Source: JASHPR01 sp963815375
Lineage (GTDB): Bacteria; Actinomycetota; Actinomycetes; Streptosporangiales; Streptosporangiaceae
Direction: 5' to 3'
Assembly (NCBI GenBank): GCA_963815375.1
Contig: CAWFGX010000002.1
Location: forward strand, 496,001-560,000
Length of the DNA stretch: 64,000 nt
Of this stretch, positions 33,358 through 42,225 are shown piece by piece; position 1 is the stretch's first letter, and the number at the start of each line of letters is the position of its first letter. The translations under genes were made by a program, and so were the position numbers. The notes under the pieces were generated by a model, which searched no databases, was not told the DNA's origin, and saw only the letters and a list, made by a program, of their open reading frames with translations.

Positions 33358-34375
33358 CGATCCCGCGCCTGGCACGTCCGGGCGCAACGCTGAGAACACC
33401 ACTGAGCGCCCTGAATCCGGCGCGCCGCAGGTCACCGTCGGCGGCTCGGTGTCCGGAGCTGAAGCATCCGCGGTGCTCGGGCTGGCCAGCGCGGCCGCAA
33501 GCGCCGACGGAGTCGCGCCGCTGTCCGAGCACGCTCTGCTGCACCTGAAGCACGGCGGCGACGCGCACGCCCGTGACCTTCTCCTGGTCGCCGACGGGGC
33601 CGTGTCCGGCTACGCCCACCTGGACCCGGCAGATCGCGCCAGTCCCGGTGAGGGGGCGAGCGGCGAACTGGTCGTTCATCCTGCCCGCCGGGAGCAGGGA
33701 CTCGGCCTGCTGCTCGGCCGCGCACTCGAGGCCGAAGCCGGGGACCAGCCGCTGCGCGTGTGGGCCCACGGCGACCTGCCAGCGGCGGCCAGGTTCGCCG
33801 CCAGCGTCGGCTTTGAGCGCGTGCGGTCGCTGTGGCAGATGCGGCGCTCGCTGCAGTCCGGGCTGGCCAGCCCGCGGCTCGCCGAGGGGGTCACGATCCG
33901 GACCTTCGAGGTCGGCCGGGACGAGGACGAGTGGGTCCGCCTGAACGCGCGGGCTTTCGCAGGCCATCCGGAGCAGGGCAGCTGGACCCGGGAGGACCTT
34001 GAGCTGCGGGAACGCGAGCCATGGTTTGACCCGGACGGGTTCTTCCTTGCTGAGCGGGCCGGGAAGCCGGCCGGGTTTCACTGGACGAAGGTCCACAGCC
34101 AGCCGGAGCCAATCGGCGAGGTCTACGTGATCGGAGTGGACCCAGACGAGCAAGGTACCGGCCTCGGCCGGGCCCTCACCCTTGTCGGGCTGCGTTACCT
34201 GCAAGCCCGCGGACTGCCAGCGGTGATGCTCTATGCGGACGAGTCCAACGCGGCTGCGATACGCATGTACGAGTCACTGGGCTTCTCGCACCTGGGCACC
34301 GACGTGATGTACGCGAGGTCCCGTAAGCTCGCGCAGACCGGCGCCCGCGCAGCCGGCCGGAGCCCGAGGACCTGA
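33344..34375 (+). CDS. mshD: Mycothiol synthase
   Basis: A 343-residue enzyme with two GNAT domains that acetylates Cys-GlcN-Ins to mycothiol, the actinobacterial low-molecular-weight thiol. The C-terminal active GNAT domain has the acetyl-CoA loop VDPDEQGTGLGRAL and ADESNAAAIRMYESLGF; the N-terminal GNAT domain holds VHPARREQGLGLLLGRAL. FHWTKVHSQPEPIGEVYVIG is a MshD signature. The ATG at 33344 lies inside the end of glnR, with translational coupling likely. A 40-residue tail precedes the folded part. The 3' end overlaps a small gene on the other strand. Confidence 0.92.
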   Translation: MPTSDDPAPGTSGRNAENTTERPESGAPQVTVGGSVSGAEASAVLGLASAAASADGVAPLSEHALLHLKHGGDAHARDLLLVADGAVSGYAHLDPADRASPGEGASGELVVHPARREQGLGLLLGRALEAEAGDQPLRVWAHGDLPAAARFAASVGFERVRSLWQMRRSLQSGLASPRLAEGVTIRTFEVGRDEDEWVRLNARAFAGHPEQGSWTREDLELREREPWFDPDGFFLAERAGKPAGFHWTKVHSQPEPIGEVYVIGVDPDEQGTGLGRALTLVGLRYLQARGLPAVMLYADESNAAAIRMYESLGFSHLGTDVMYARSRKLAQTGARAAGRSPRT

Positions 34376-34497
34376 TCGAGCTCGTCGGAGGTCAGCGGCC
34401 GGTCGCTGGCAGCCACCGCACTGAGGACCTCGGCGTACAGGTCAATCTCGTCGAGCGCCACCCGGTCTTGGACGCGCAGGTCAAGGTTCTCTCGCAC
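34231..34497 (-). CDS. Small conserved-looking protein, antisense to the mshD end
   Basis: An 88-residue ORF starting with GTG at 34497, preceded by GGAGGTGGGCGC, a very good ribosome binding site. The first 48 residues (DEIDLYAEVLSAVAASDRPL and SDELDQVLGLRP) read as a compact helical domain like short actinobacterial proteins whose repeated theme is IxLYxEVLxAxxxSDxPLxxxELDxVLGL. The last 40 residues lie opposite mshD codons and look less ordered. No function known. Confidence 0.6.
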   Translation of the reverse strand: MRENLDLRVQDRVALDEIDLYAEVLSAVAASDRPLTSDELDQVLGLRPAARAPVCASLRDLAYITSVPRCEKPSDSYMRIAAALDSSA

Positions 34498-34539
34498 GCG
34501 CCCACCTCCATTGCCGAGCGGCTTCGCGGGGACCTGGGA

Positions 34540-35193
34540 CTAGGCTACGGGCCGCCGCATTCCGCCGCATGACCCGAGCGGATCATTTTCCGGACTACCC
34601 GTGACCAGAGAATGATTACCCAGGGGCCAGGCCGCGTATTCCGGCCTGCGTTGGCGCGCTAGCCCGGCCAGGCCGCACCACGGTGCCGCGCCGCCCGGTC
34701 GACGTACCTGGTGGCCGAGGTCGCGAACGACTGCCGGTCCGCGTCGGTCAGTTCCCGGACGATCTTTCCGGGAACGCCAGCGAAAGGAACGCCCGGCGGG
34801 CACGACGGCACCGGGCCGGACGACTGTGCCGGCGGCCACCAGGCTGCCTGCCCCGATGCGTGACCGGCCCAGCACGATCGCCCCGATCCCGATCAGCGCC
34901 CCGGCGCCCACGCTGGCCCCGTGAACGGTGGCATGATGGCCCACGCTGACGCGCTCCTCGAGCACCACGGGCTCGCCCTCGTCCACGTGCAGGCAGCACA
35001 GGTCCTGGATGTTGCACTCGGCGCCGACCACGATCTCGTCGTCGTCGGCGCGCAGCACAGATCCGTACCAGACGCTAACGGAACGGCCCAGGGTGACCCT
35101 GCCCACGACGACGGCACCGGGCGCTATCCATGCCTCCGGGTGCACCGAAGGTGTAGCGTCGTCGTCCAGCGAACCGACCAGGCCCATCGGCAT
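34540..35193 (-). CDS. Gamma carbonic anhydrase family protein, C-terminus frameshifted
   Basis: A left-handed beta-helix hexapeptide-repeat protein. The N-terminal 130 residues are typical: PSVHPEAWIAPGAVVVGRVT, LHVDEG and VGHHATVHGA supply the three zinc histidines. After VVRPGAVVPAG the open frame runs into a non-family tail to 34540. Removing one base near 34781-34792 restores AGVPGKIVRELTDADRQSF ... RAARHRGAA and a TAG stop at 34661-34659, the normal C-terminus. The ATG at 35193 has GGGAAGGGG upstream. Either a sequencing indel or a recent mutation. Catalytic residues are intact. Gamma-class carbonic anhydrases hydrate CO2, but many homologues have no proven activity. Confidence 0.8.
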   Translation of the reverse strand: MPMGLVGSLDDDATPSVHPEAWIAPGAVVVGRVTLGRSVSVWYGSVLRADDDEIVVGAECNIQDLCCLHVDEGEPVVLEERVSVGHHATVHGASVGAGALIGIGAIVLGRSRIGAGSLVAAGTVVRPGAVVPAGRSFRWRSRKDRPGTDRRGPAVVRDLGHQVRRPGGAAPWCGLAGLARQRRPEYAAWPLGNHSLVTGSPENDPLGSCGGMRRPVA

Positions 35194-35385
35194 TCCTTCC
35201 GCCCCTTCCCTCTCAGGCCTCATACTCAGGGGATACTCAGCTGTTTCGGTTGCGAACGGGCACTTGCGGGGACAAGAGTCGTGCGCGACATTCCATGCAG
35301 CCCCGAGGGGATGCTGGCAGATCGTTAGAGTAGGGCAAATTCGTGACGCCAGGGATCGCCCAGCCCGCCAACAGCAGGTGAAACC

Positions 35386-36861
35386 ATGACTGAGCACAGC
35401 GAGCACTACGCCGAGCAAGGCCAGGAAGCGTTCGAACTGGAGCGCCGCGGCTACAGCCGCCATCAGGTAGACGAGTTCGCTGCCCAGGCCCGCAGCCAGA
35501 ATCGCGACCTGTCCGGCAGGCTGTCGCGGGCGCTCGAAGAGAACGAGCGGCTTCGGCAGGACGTCAACTCGGCCCACCAGGCCGCTGCGGTCAGGCCACA
35601 CGAGCAGATCAGCGAGCGGGTCGGCCAGATACTCAAGCTGGCTGACGACGAGGCCCGGTCGCAGCGCAACCGGGCCGCCGAGGAGATCGGGCAGATGCGG
35701 GCCGCGGTCAAGCAGGAGACCGACAAGCTCCGCGCCGAGGTCAAGCAGGAGGTCGACAAGATCCGCGCCGACGCGCAGAATCAGGCCGAGCGCATGCTGC
35801 GCGCTGCCCAGGACCAGGCGGAGAACTCGATCGCCACGGCCCGGGCCGAGGCTGAGAAGACGCGCAACGGGGCCCGGGCCGAGGCCGAGCGTTCTGTCAG
35901 CGATGCGCACCGGCAGGCCGAGACGACGCTAGCCAGCGCGAAGTCCCAGGCGAAGGCGGTGCTCGATGAGGCGACCGCGCGCGCGAACGCCATCCACGAC
36001 GGCGCAGAACGCCGCCTCAACCTGCTCTTGGCACGGCACACCGAGGGGGTAAGGCGGCTGACCGAGATCCGCGACGTCGTCACCGGTCTCGTCGCCGGCG
36101 AGCTCGCGCGCGGCCCGCTGGATGAGGAAGTCGACAAGATCGCCGCTAGCACTCTCGCCCAGGCCAAGGCGGCCGGGGCCCAGAGCCCTGCAGACGCGAG
36201 GCCGGTGCCCGCTGGCCCCGCCCACGCCGCCGCAAGGCCGCAGGGCCCAGGGTTCGGTCCCGCCCCTGTTAGCACCGGCCTGCCGCCCGCTGGTCCAGCC
36301 CATGCTGCCCCCGCGCATGCTGGCCCAGCCCATGCTGGCCCGGCCGCAGGCCCGGCCATCCCGGCCGGGGTACCTGCTGGCGACGCTCCTGCCAGCGACG
36401 GTCCTGCCCGCGGTCCGTCGGCCGCTGAAACTCCTCCCCGCGGTTTCCCTGTCCCCGGCCTTCCTGCCCGGGGCCCGTCTGCGGCCGGAGCGCCGTCCCG
36501 CGGTCCTGCCGCAGCCGGAGCGCCTTCCCGCGGTCCCGCTGCCGCCGGTGCGCCTCTCGCTGGCTCTCCGGCCGGCCCTGGTTCCATCACCATGCCACCG
36601 GGCCGCACCTCGCCCGCTGGCGCCGGGCCCCCCGTCGACGCGGACACAGTCACGCTGAGCGCTGCCCGGCACGCGGCAGGCGCGGGACGCCTGGGCGGCC
36701 CCGATGCTCTCGGCACTCCGCCGCAGAGCCACACAGCCCCGACTGCCCGCACCGCAGCCGACCCGCAGACTGCCCCCGGGGCGCACAGCACTCCCGGGTT
36801 GCCCGGCTCCCGCGGTCCTCAGCCGGACGCAGGCGACAGCAACCGGGTCACGCCCGACTGA
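35386..36861 (+). CDS. DivIVA-like coiled-coil protein with repetitive Ala/Pro tail
   Basis: A 491-residue protein. The N-terminus FELERRGYSRHQVDEFAAQA is a DivIVA-type opening. A long coiled coil covers about residues 40-225 with a repeated AxAEAEK/QAE pattern (LRAEVKQEVDKIRADAQNQA, ARAEAEKTRNGARAEAERSV). The last 220 residues are low-complexity Ala/Pro/Gly with short repeats (PAHAGPAHAGPA, SRGPAAAGAP). It resembles actinobacterial coiled-coil polarity proteins (cellulose-binding-protein/Scy/FilP-like). A cytoskeletal or polar scaffold role is inferred. The ATG is 13 bases after AGCAGGTG. It is convergent with the Ppx/GppA gene, the ends overlapping by 14 bases. Confidence 0.8.
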   Translation: MTEHSEHYAEQGQEAFELERRGYSRHQVDEFAAQARSQNRDLSGRLSRALEENERLRQDVNSAHQAAAVRPHEQISERVGQILKLADDEARSQRNRAAEEIGQMRAAVKQETDKLRAEVKQEVDKIRADAQNQAERMLRAAQDQAENSIATARAEAEKTRNGARAEAERSVSDAHRQAETTLASAKSQAKAVLDEATARANAIHDGAERRLNLLLARHTEGVRRLTEIRDVVTGLVAGELARGPLDEEVDKIAASTLAQAKAAGAQSPADARPVPAGPAHAAARPQGPGFGPAPVSTGLPPAGPAHAAPAHAGPAHAGPAAGPAIPAGVPAGDAPASDGPARGPSAAETPPRGFPVPGLPARGPSAAGAPSRGPAAAGAPSRGPAAAGAPLAGSPAGPGSITMPPGRTSPAGAGPPVDADTVTLSAARHAAGAGRLGGPDALGTPPQSHTAPTARTAADPQTAPGAHSTPGLPGSRGPQPDAGDSNRVTPD

Positions 36862-37822
36862 GCGGCTGGCGTTCCGGGCTCCTGGCTCCGGAATCGTTCG
36901 GGAGCGTGTCGAGGAACCGGAGGATCACACCCTCACGCAAGGCCCACGGGCAGATCTCGAGTTCAGCGAGGTCGAAGAGGTCCATGGCCGCGTCGGCCAC
37001 GATCGCGCCCGCCGCGAGCTGCGGCGCCCGCCCGCGGGAGACCCCTGGGAGCTGGACCCTGTCCGAGGCTGTCATCCCCGACAGCCGTTCCGCAATCTCG
37101 GTCACGCTGGAGTGCCGCAGGAGCCGCCTGACGTAAAAGCCCTCGCTCGACGGCGCGGCGCCCGCGATCCTGGCGAGCTGCCGGAACGCCTTCGACGTCC
37201 CCACCACGTGGTCCGGCCGGCCGTCGCGCAGCACGGTCCCGGCCGTGGCCGCGATCGCCGCCCGGACATGCCTGCGCAGCCGGCGCACCTCATCGGGCGC
37301 TGGCGGATCTGTGACCAGCCAGTCTCTCGTCAGGCGGCCCGCGCCGAGCGGCAGCGAGACAGCGACGCCAGGTTCCTCGTCAACCCCTGAGGCGATCTCG
37401 AGCGAGCCGCCGCCGATGTCGAGCACCAGCAGCCGGCCAGACGACCAGCCGAACCAGCGCCGCGCGGCAAGGAACGTCATCCGCGACTCGTCCGTCCCGG
37501 GCAGCACCCGGATGTGCACGCCGGTCTCGGCCTCGATCCAGGCGAGGACCTCATCACCGTTGGTGGCGTCGCGCACGGCCGACGTGGCGAACGCCACGAG
37601 TTCCTTCACTCCCTTGTCCTCGGCGACCCGCAGCGCCTCGTCGACGAAGTCACGAAGCTGGCCAGCGCACGCCTCCGAGAGCCGGTTGCCAGGGCCCAGG
37701 TGATCGCCAAGCCGCAGCTCAGCTTTGTGCGAGAATGCCGGAAGCGGGCGTGCGCCTAGGTGCGCATCGACGACCAGCAGGTGGACGGTGTTGGAGCCGA
37801 CGTCCAGGACACCAAGTCGCAT
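36848..37822 (-). CDS. Ppx/GppA-family exopolyphosphatase
   Basis: A 324-residue member of the ASKHA-fold Ppx/GppA phosphatases, which hydrolyse polyphosphate or pppGpp. Motifs: GVLDVGSNTVHLLVVDA (phosphate 1), FATSAVRDATNGDEVLAWIE, LLVLDIGGGSLEIASGV (phosphate 2) and VVGTSKAFRQLAR. The single-domain length equals actinobacterial PPX1/PPX2. ATG at 37822 starts the first strand. Which of the two substrates is preferred cannot be told from sequence. Confidence 0.92.
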   Translation of the reverse strand: MRLGVLDVGSNTVHLLVVDAHLGARPLPAFSHKAELRLGDHLGPGNRLSEACAGQLRDFVDEALRVAEDKGVKELVAFATSAVRDATNGDEVLAWIEAETGVHIRVLPGTDESRMTFLAARRWFGWSSGRLLVLDIGGGSLEIASGVDEEPGVAVSLPLGAGRLTRDWLVTDPPAPDEVRRLRRHVRAAIAATAGTVLRDGRPDHVVGTSKAFRQLARIAGAAPSSEGFYVRRLLRHSSVTEIAERLSGMTASDRVQLPGVSRGRAPQLAAGAIVADAAMDLFDLAELEICPWALREGVILRFLDTLPNDSGARSPERQPLSRA

Positions 37823-37871
37823 ACTCTGACGCTATCCGGACAGTCTCATAACCGCCTAACCGGAGGCCGTA

Positions 37872-38624
37872 ATGTCCGATACCGCTCGCGGCAGTGTCAG
37901 GGTCGAGCAGTCGCCGAAAAGGGTCCGCGTCTACCTGAACGGCGAGCTGGTCGCCGACACCAGAACGCCGTTCCTGGTCTGGGAGTCGCCCTACTACCCC
38001 ACCTATTACCTGCCCGAGTCCGACGTCCGCGCGACGCTGATACCTGCGGGTGACAGTGCTCACTCGCCAAGCCGCGGGGACGGCGAGGTGCTGCACGTCA
38101 AGACAGCGACCGGCAGCGCCGAGCGGTCGGCGCTGCGCTACCCGGACTCGCCGATCGAGCGGCTGCGCGACCTGGTCCGCCTGGACTGGGGCTCGATGAC
38201 CGAGTGGCTGGAAGAGGACGAGCCGGTGTACACCCACCCGCGTGACCCACATAAGCGGGTGGACATCCTGGGCAGCTCGCGCCATGTGCGGGTTGAGGTC
38301 GACGGGGTCACGGTGGCCGACTCACGCCAGCCGCGGATCCTGTTCGAGACCGGCCTGCCGCCGCGGCATTATCTGCCGCTGACCGATGTCCGTATGGAGC
38401 TTCTGCAGCCGTCGCTTAGCCAGACGCACTGCCCCTACAAGGGAACGGCGACGTACTGGTCGGTCGACACCGGGCACGCTGTCTACCCTGACATCGTCTG
38501 GATGTACCGGTCCCCGCTGCCGGAGAGCCAGAAGGTCGCCGGGCTGGCCTGCTTCTACGACGAAAAGGTGGACGTCTACCTGGACGGGGAGCTGCAGGAC
38601 AAGCCGGTCAGCCCGTTCAGCTGA
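37872..38624 (+). CDS. Tandem DUF427 protein
   Basis: A 250-residue protein with two DUF427 domains. The first runs from SPKRVRVYLNGELVADTRTP to about residue 90, the second from SSRHVRVEVDGVTVADSRQP to the C-terminus with TDVRMELLQPSLSQTHCPYK and GTATYWSVDT, the conserved CPYKG signature. DUF427 is widespread in Actinobacteria and fungi without proven function. It is divergent from the Ppx/GppA gene and ends two bases before the response regulator stop. Confidence 0.88.
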   Translation: MSDTARGSVRVEQSPKRVRVYLNGELVADTRTPFLVWESPYYPTYYLPESDVRATLIPAGDSAHSPSRGDGEVLHVKTATGSAERSALRYPDSPIERLRDLVRLDWGSMTEWLEEDEPVYTHPRDPHKRVDILGSSRHVRVEVDGVTVADSRQPRILFETGLPPRHYLPLTDVRMELLQPSLSQTHCPYKGTATYWSVDTGHAVYPDIVWMYRSPLPESQKVAGLACFYDEKVDVYLDGELQDKPVSPFS

Positions 38625-38626
38625 CC

Positions 38627-39235
38627 TCAGAGCCAGCCGTGCTTCTCCGCCACCCGGACGGCCTCGGCCCGGTTCCGCGTCCCGGTCTTAGCGATGGCCG
38701 CTGACAGGTAGTTGCGCACGGTTCCCTCGGACAGGAACAGCGTGTGCGCGATCTCCGACACGGTCGCACCCAGCCGGGCGGCCACAAGGACGTCCCGTTC
38801 CCGCCCGCTCAGCGGCGACGTGCCGTGCGCCAGCGTGGCCGCGGCCAGCGCCGGGTCGACCACAAGCTCCCCGGCCGCCACCCGCCTGATGGCACCGGCC
38901 AGCTGCTCGATCGGGGCGTCCTTGACGACGAAGCCCCTGGCTCCTGACTCCATGGCCCGCCGCAGATAGCCAGGACGGCCGAAGGTGGTGAGGATGAGCG
39001 CCTGGCAGGACGGGACCTCCTTGCGCAGCACCGCAGCGGCTGCGAGTCCGTCGATGCCGGGCATCTCAATGTCGAGGAGGGCAATATCCGCCTGAGCCCG
39101 CCTGGCCGCGGGGACCACCTCGTCCCCGCGGCTGACGCTGGCCACCACCTCGAAGCCCTCTTCGAGCGCGAGCAGAGCGACCAGTGCTGAGCGCAGCAGC
39201 TCCTGGTCCTCGGCCAGCAGCAGCCGGATCGTCAC
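38627..39235 (-). CDS. NarL/DesR-family response regulator
   Basis: A 202-residue regulator. The receiver domain has the acidic pair in LLLAEDQELLRSAL, phosphorylated Asp in IALLDIEMPG, and Lys in FVVKDAP. The LuxR-type HTH is in LSGRERDVLVAARLGATVSE and LSEGTVRNYLSAAIAKTGTR. The start overlaps the kinase stop by four bases. With the ABC-2 exporter genes just upstream on the same strand, the system probably controls that exporter, as in lipid-fluidity or antibiotic-sensing DesKR/LnrJK modules. Confidence 0.92.
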   Translation of the reverse strand: MTIRLLLAEDQELLRSALVALLALEEGFEVVASVSRGDEVVPAARRAQADIALLDIEMPGIDGLAAAAVLRKEVPSCQALILTTFGRPGYLRRAMESGARGFVVKDAPIEQLAGAIRRVAAGELVVDPALAAATLAHGTSPLSGRERDVLVAARLGATVSEIAHTLFLSEGTVRNYLSAAIAKTGTRNRAEAVRVAEKHGWL

Positions 39236-40461
39236 GTCAGCGCCGCTGAGACTAGGCGGAGCTGGCCCAGGGTGGCCAGCAGCCGCCAGCCACGCGGCTG
39301 CACCGGCCCGGCCTCAAGGGTGCCGCCGACCGCCTCCACCCGCTCGCGGAGACCGGAGAGGCCGGTACCGCAGCCGGGTGCGGTCCCTATGCCGTCATCG
39401 ACTACCTCCAGGCAGGTGCCGGAGATCCGCACCGTGCAGGTTCGGGCACGGGAGTGGCGGGCCACGTTGGTGAGCCCCTCCCGCAGCACCCAGCCGAACA
39501 ATTCCTGGGCCTCGGCGTCGACCACCTCGGCAGTGGCGGGGAAGTCGGCGACGATCCCGGCAGCCCGGAGCAGCTCCCTGCCGCTGGCCAGCTCACCGGC
39601 CACAGTCACGTCCCGGTAGCTCGTCACGGCGGACCGGACATCGGCGAGGGCCTGGCGGCTAAGCGCCTCGACCTCGGCAATCTCGCGCAGCGCAGCGCCG
39701 ACGTCGCGCGAGCCGAGACGACGGGCCAGTTCGGCTTTGACCGTTATCGTGGTGAGCGAGTGGCCCAGCAGGTCATGCAGGTCACGGGCGATACGGCTCC
39801 GCTCGTTCTCGGCGGCGAGCCGGGCCAGCTCGGACCGGGCCTCGGCCAGCGCCCGGTTCCCGTGCAGCACGTTGAAGAAGCCGAACATGGCCAGCGCCGT
39901 TATCGGGATCGCAATGGCTGAGCCGTTGTCCAGTGAGGTCGCCAGGCCGTCATGCCACGACGGCACGGCCACCGGAACCAGCAGGGACGCCAGCGTCATG
40001 ACGATTACGGCAGGGGCAGCGCGCACTCCCCGTGCAGCCACCAGGAGCACAGCGAGGTAGACGCACATGATGAAGGCGTCGGCCCGGGCGAACGGCAGCT
40101 CAGCGGCGGTCAGCGCGGCCAGCAAGGCGAAGAGTGGCCAGAACTGCCGGCTCCCGCTCTTTGAGACGTCGACGACGGCGAACAGGTAGCAGGCGCAGAA
40201 CAGCCCTACGATCACGCAGCCAGCGATCAACGCCCCGCCGCGCGAGAAGTGCTGCACCCCACTTATCACGCTGGCCAGGTAAACCAGGAATACGCCCGGG
40301 AAAACGGCACGCCGCCATCCCCGCATCCATTTCCGTTGCCCGGCTATCCAGGCGGCCTCGGCCGTGCCGGCCGGGCCGGGGCTCTGCAGCGCAGGTTCCG
40401 CATCCGGCTGCCGTGGCGCCAGGGCACCGCGGCCCGGGCGCCACCCGTTCGCGTTCTTCAT
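39232..40461 (-). CDS. Sensor histidine kinase (HisKA_3 type)
   Basis: A 409-residue membrane kinase. The N-terminal 45 residues are polar, followed by five or six membrane helices (residues about 50-190, e.g. VFPGVFLVYLASVISG, AFIMCVYLAVLLVAARG). The dimerisation/phosphoacceptor helix is RSRIARDLHDLLGHSLTTIT with the active His, and the HATPase domain contains LREGLTNVARHSRA (N box), VVDDGIG and GLSGLRERVEAVGG. The ATG at 40461 is chosen over an upstream frame lying inside the exporter gene; its ribosome binding site is weak. It overlaps the response regulator by four bases. Confidence 0.9.
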   Translation of the reverse strand: MKNANGWRPGRGALAPRQPDAEPALQSPGPAGTAEAAWIAGQRKWMRGWRRAVFPGVFLVYLASVISGVQHFSRGGALIAGCVIVGLFCACYLFAVVDVSKSGSRQFWPLFALLAALTAAELPFARADAFIMCVYLAVLLVAARGVRAAPAVIVMTLASLLVPVAVPSWHDGLATSLDNGSAIAIPITALAMFGFFNVLHGNRALAEARSELARLAAENERSRIARDLHDLLGHSLTTITVKAELARRLGSRDVGAALREIAEVEALSRQALADVRSAVTSYRDVTVAGELASGRELLRAAGIVADFPATAEVVDAEAQELFGWVLREGLTNVARHSRARTCTVRISGTCLEVVDDGIGTAPGCGTGLSGLRERVEAVGGTLEAGPVQPRGWRLLATLGQLRLVSAALT

Positions 40462-40510
40462 CGTGCACCAACCGTATCCGGACGTCAGCTGGCTGCCAGG
40501 CGCGGCGAGA

Positions 40511-41239
40511 TCACACCCGCGCAGTGTCGCGCCGGTAGACCCAGACGGCCAGAAGCCCGCAGGCGACGGTCCACACCGCGACGACGATCCAGGCCTCGCC
40601 TGGCCACCCGTGGCCGCCCACGGCCGTCTTGCCTGCCTGCACCAGCCAGTACGACGGAAGGCACTTGGCGATGTCAAGCAGCACTCCCTTGGTCGCCAGC
40701 GGACCCCAGGCCCCGCCCAGCAGGGCAAGCACGGCCGCGATGCCGCCCATGGCCGGGCCAACGGAGTCGGCGGTGAGGAGATGGCCGAGCATGATGCCGA
40801 GGATGGCGAACGGAATGAGCCCGACGAGCAGCAGCACGGTCATGGTCAGCCACTCGCGAGCCGACAGCCGGACTCCCAGCGCACTGCCGACCGCGTAGAG
40901 GACCACGATGCTCAGGCCCGCCATGAGGTATCCGGATGCGACCTTGCTGCTGAAGTATGTCCGGCTCTGAAGAGGAGTGATCCGCATCTGGCGGGTCCAT
41001 CCCACCTGCCGCTCGGCGGCGATCCGGGCCCCGCTGGAAATGACGGCGATCATGGTGCCCCAGGCCGTCATCCCGGTCATGTAGTAGAGCGGGAACGCGA
41101 TGCCGTCAAGGCTGGCATGCCGGTTGGCCGCGCCCACCACCAGGAAAAGGATCAGCGGGAACCCGAGCGAGAACATCAGGAACCGGCGGTTGCGGAACGT
41201 CCGGAGGATCTCATACCGCAGGTACAGGGAGTGAGTCAC
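40511..41239 (-). CDS. ABC-2 type exporter permease
   Basis: A 242-residue permease with six helices: residues about 22-38, 53-70, 102-122, 132-152, 158-178 and 215-235. YEILRTFRNRRFLMFSLGFP opens and RIAAERQVGWTRQMRITPLQ is the typical cytosolic loop. It resembles LnrM/DrrB-type exporters of lipids or drugs. The start overlaps the stop of the ATPase gene by four bases (ATGA), and the kinase/regulator pair follows. Confidence 0.9.
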   Translation of the reverse strand: MTHSLYLRYEILRTFRNRRFLMFSLGFPLILFLVVGAANRHASLDGIAFPLYYMTGMTAWGTMIAVISSGARIAAERQVGWTRQMRITPLQSRTYFSSKVASGYLMAGLSIVVLYAVGSALGVRLSAREWLTMTVLLLVGLIPFAILGIMLGHLLTADSVGPAMGGIAAVLALLGGAWGPLATKGVLLDIAKCLPSYWLVQAGKTAVGGHGWPGEAWIVVAVWTVACGLLAVWVYRRDTARV

Positions 41240-42156
41240 GGGCGCGACCCTCCTTCGCTGCTCGCCGCTGTGAGCTCGAGGAAGGCTTCCTCGAGACCCG
41301 CGGTCTGTACCTCGATGTCGCGGGCGGCAGGGTAGCGGGCCACCAGCTCCCTGAGCGCTGCATCAGAATCGCCGCAGGCCAGGACCACGGAGTCACCTCT
41401 CCGCTGGGCGCTGGTGACACCAGGGATCGCCGCCAGTGCGGGCAGATCCACACGTGGCAGCGTGGCCAGGATGGTCCGTTCCCCGACCTTCGCCTTGATC
41501 TCGGTCGACGATCCGTCGGCGATCACCCGTCCCTGCGCCATCACGACAACCCGGTCGGCGTAGGCGTCGGCCTCCTCCAGATAGTGGGTGGCGAAGAGCA
41601 CAGTCTTGCCGCTCTCAGCCACACCCCGGATCACCGTCCAGAAGTCGTGCCGGCTCTCGACGTCAAGGCCGGCCGTCGGCTCGTCCAGCACCAGCAGGTC
41701 GGGGTTGCCCACCAGGGCCAGGGCGAACCGGACACGCTGGGCCTGGCCACCGGAGAGCTTGGTGGTGGGGCGCCCGGCGATGCCGGCCGTGCCCGTGATC
41801 CGCATCACCTCGTCGGCCGGCAAAGGACGGGGGTACACCGATGCGACCATGCTGATGAGTTCCCGGACGTTCAGGTACTGGATTGGCGAACCGGTTTGCA
41901 GCATCCCGCCCACGCGGCCGGCATGCACGGCGGCGTTCGGTGACTGGCCGAACAGCGTCACGGTCCCGGCGTCGGGCCGGGCCAGTCCCAGCATCATGTC
42001 GATGGTGGTTGATTTGCCCGCACCGTTCGGGCCGAGCAGAGCGACCGTCTCACCCGGGGCGATCGCAAGATCGACCTCCTGGACGGCACGGACCTCGCCA
42101 TAGGACTTCGACACGCGGGACAGGACAATCCCGCCCGAAGGTTCATATGTAGCCAT
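41236..42156 (-). CDS. ABC transporter ATPase (drug/lipid export type)
   Basis: A 306-residue ATPase. Walker A LLGPNGAGKSTTIDMM, Q-loop in VGGMLQTGSPIQ, signature KLSGGQAQRVRFALAL, Walker B LLVLDEPTAGLD, switch His in VLFATHYLEEADAYA. The C-terminal 90-residue domain with VGERTILATLPRV is typical of DrrA/LnrL-type exporters. First gene of a four-gene unit: ATPase, permease, kinase, regulator. The substrate is not readable from the sequence. Confidence 0.93.
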   Translation of the reverse strand: MATYEPSGGIVLSRVSKSYGEVRAVQEVDLAIAPGETVALLGPNGAGKSTTIDMMLGLARPDAGTVTLFGQSPNAAVHAGRVGGMLQTGSPIQYLNVRELISMVASVYPRPLPADEVMRITGTAGIAGRPTTKLSGGQAQRVRFALALVGNPDLLVLDEPTAGLDVESRHDFWTVIRGVAESGKTVLFATHYLEEADAYADRVVVMAQGRVIADGSSTEIKAKVGERTILATLPRVDLPALAAIPGVTSAQRRGDSVVLACGDSDAALRELVARYPAARDIEVQTAGLEEAFLELTAASSEGGSRP

Positions 42157-42225
42157 GCCAGGAGGCTCGCATGACGCGGGTCAGCCTGTGCAGTGCTGCC
42201 GCTCACCATTTGGCCGTGACAAATG

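Noticed and set aside
35194..35910. Upstream extension of the carbonic anhydrase frame
   Set aside because: It is antisense to the DivIVA-like gene. The family N-terminus and ribosome site are at 35193.
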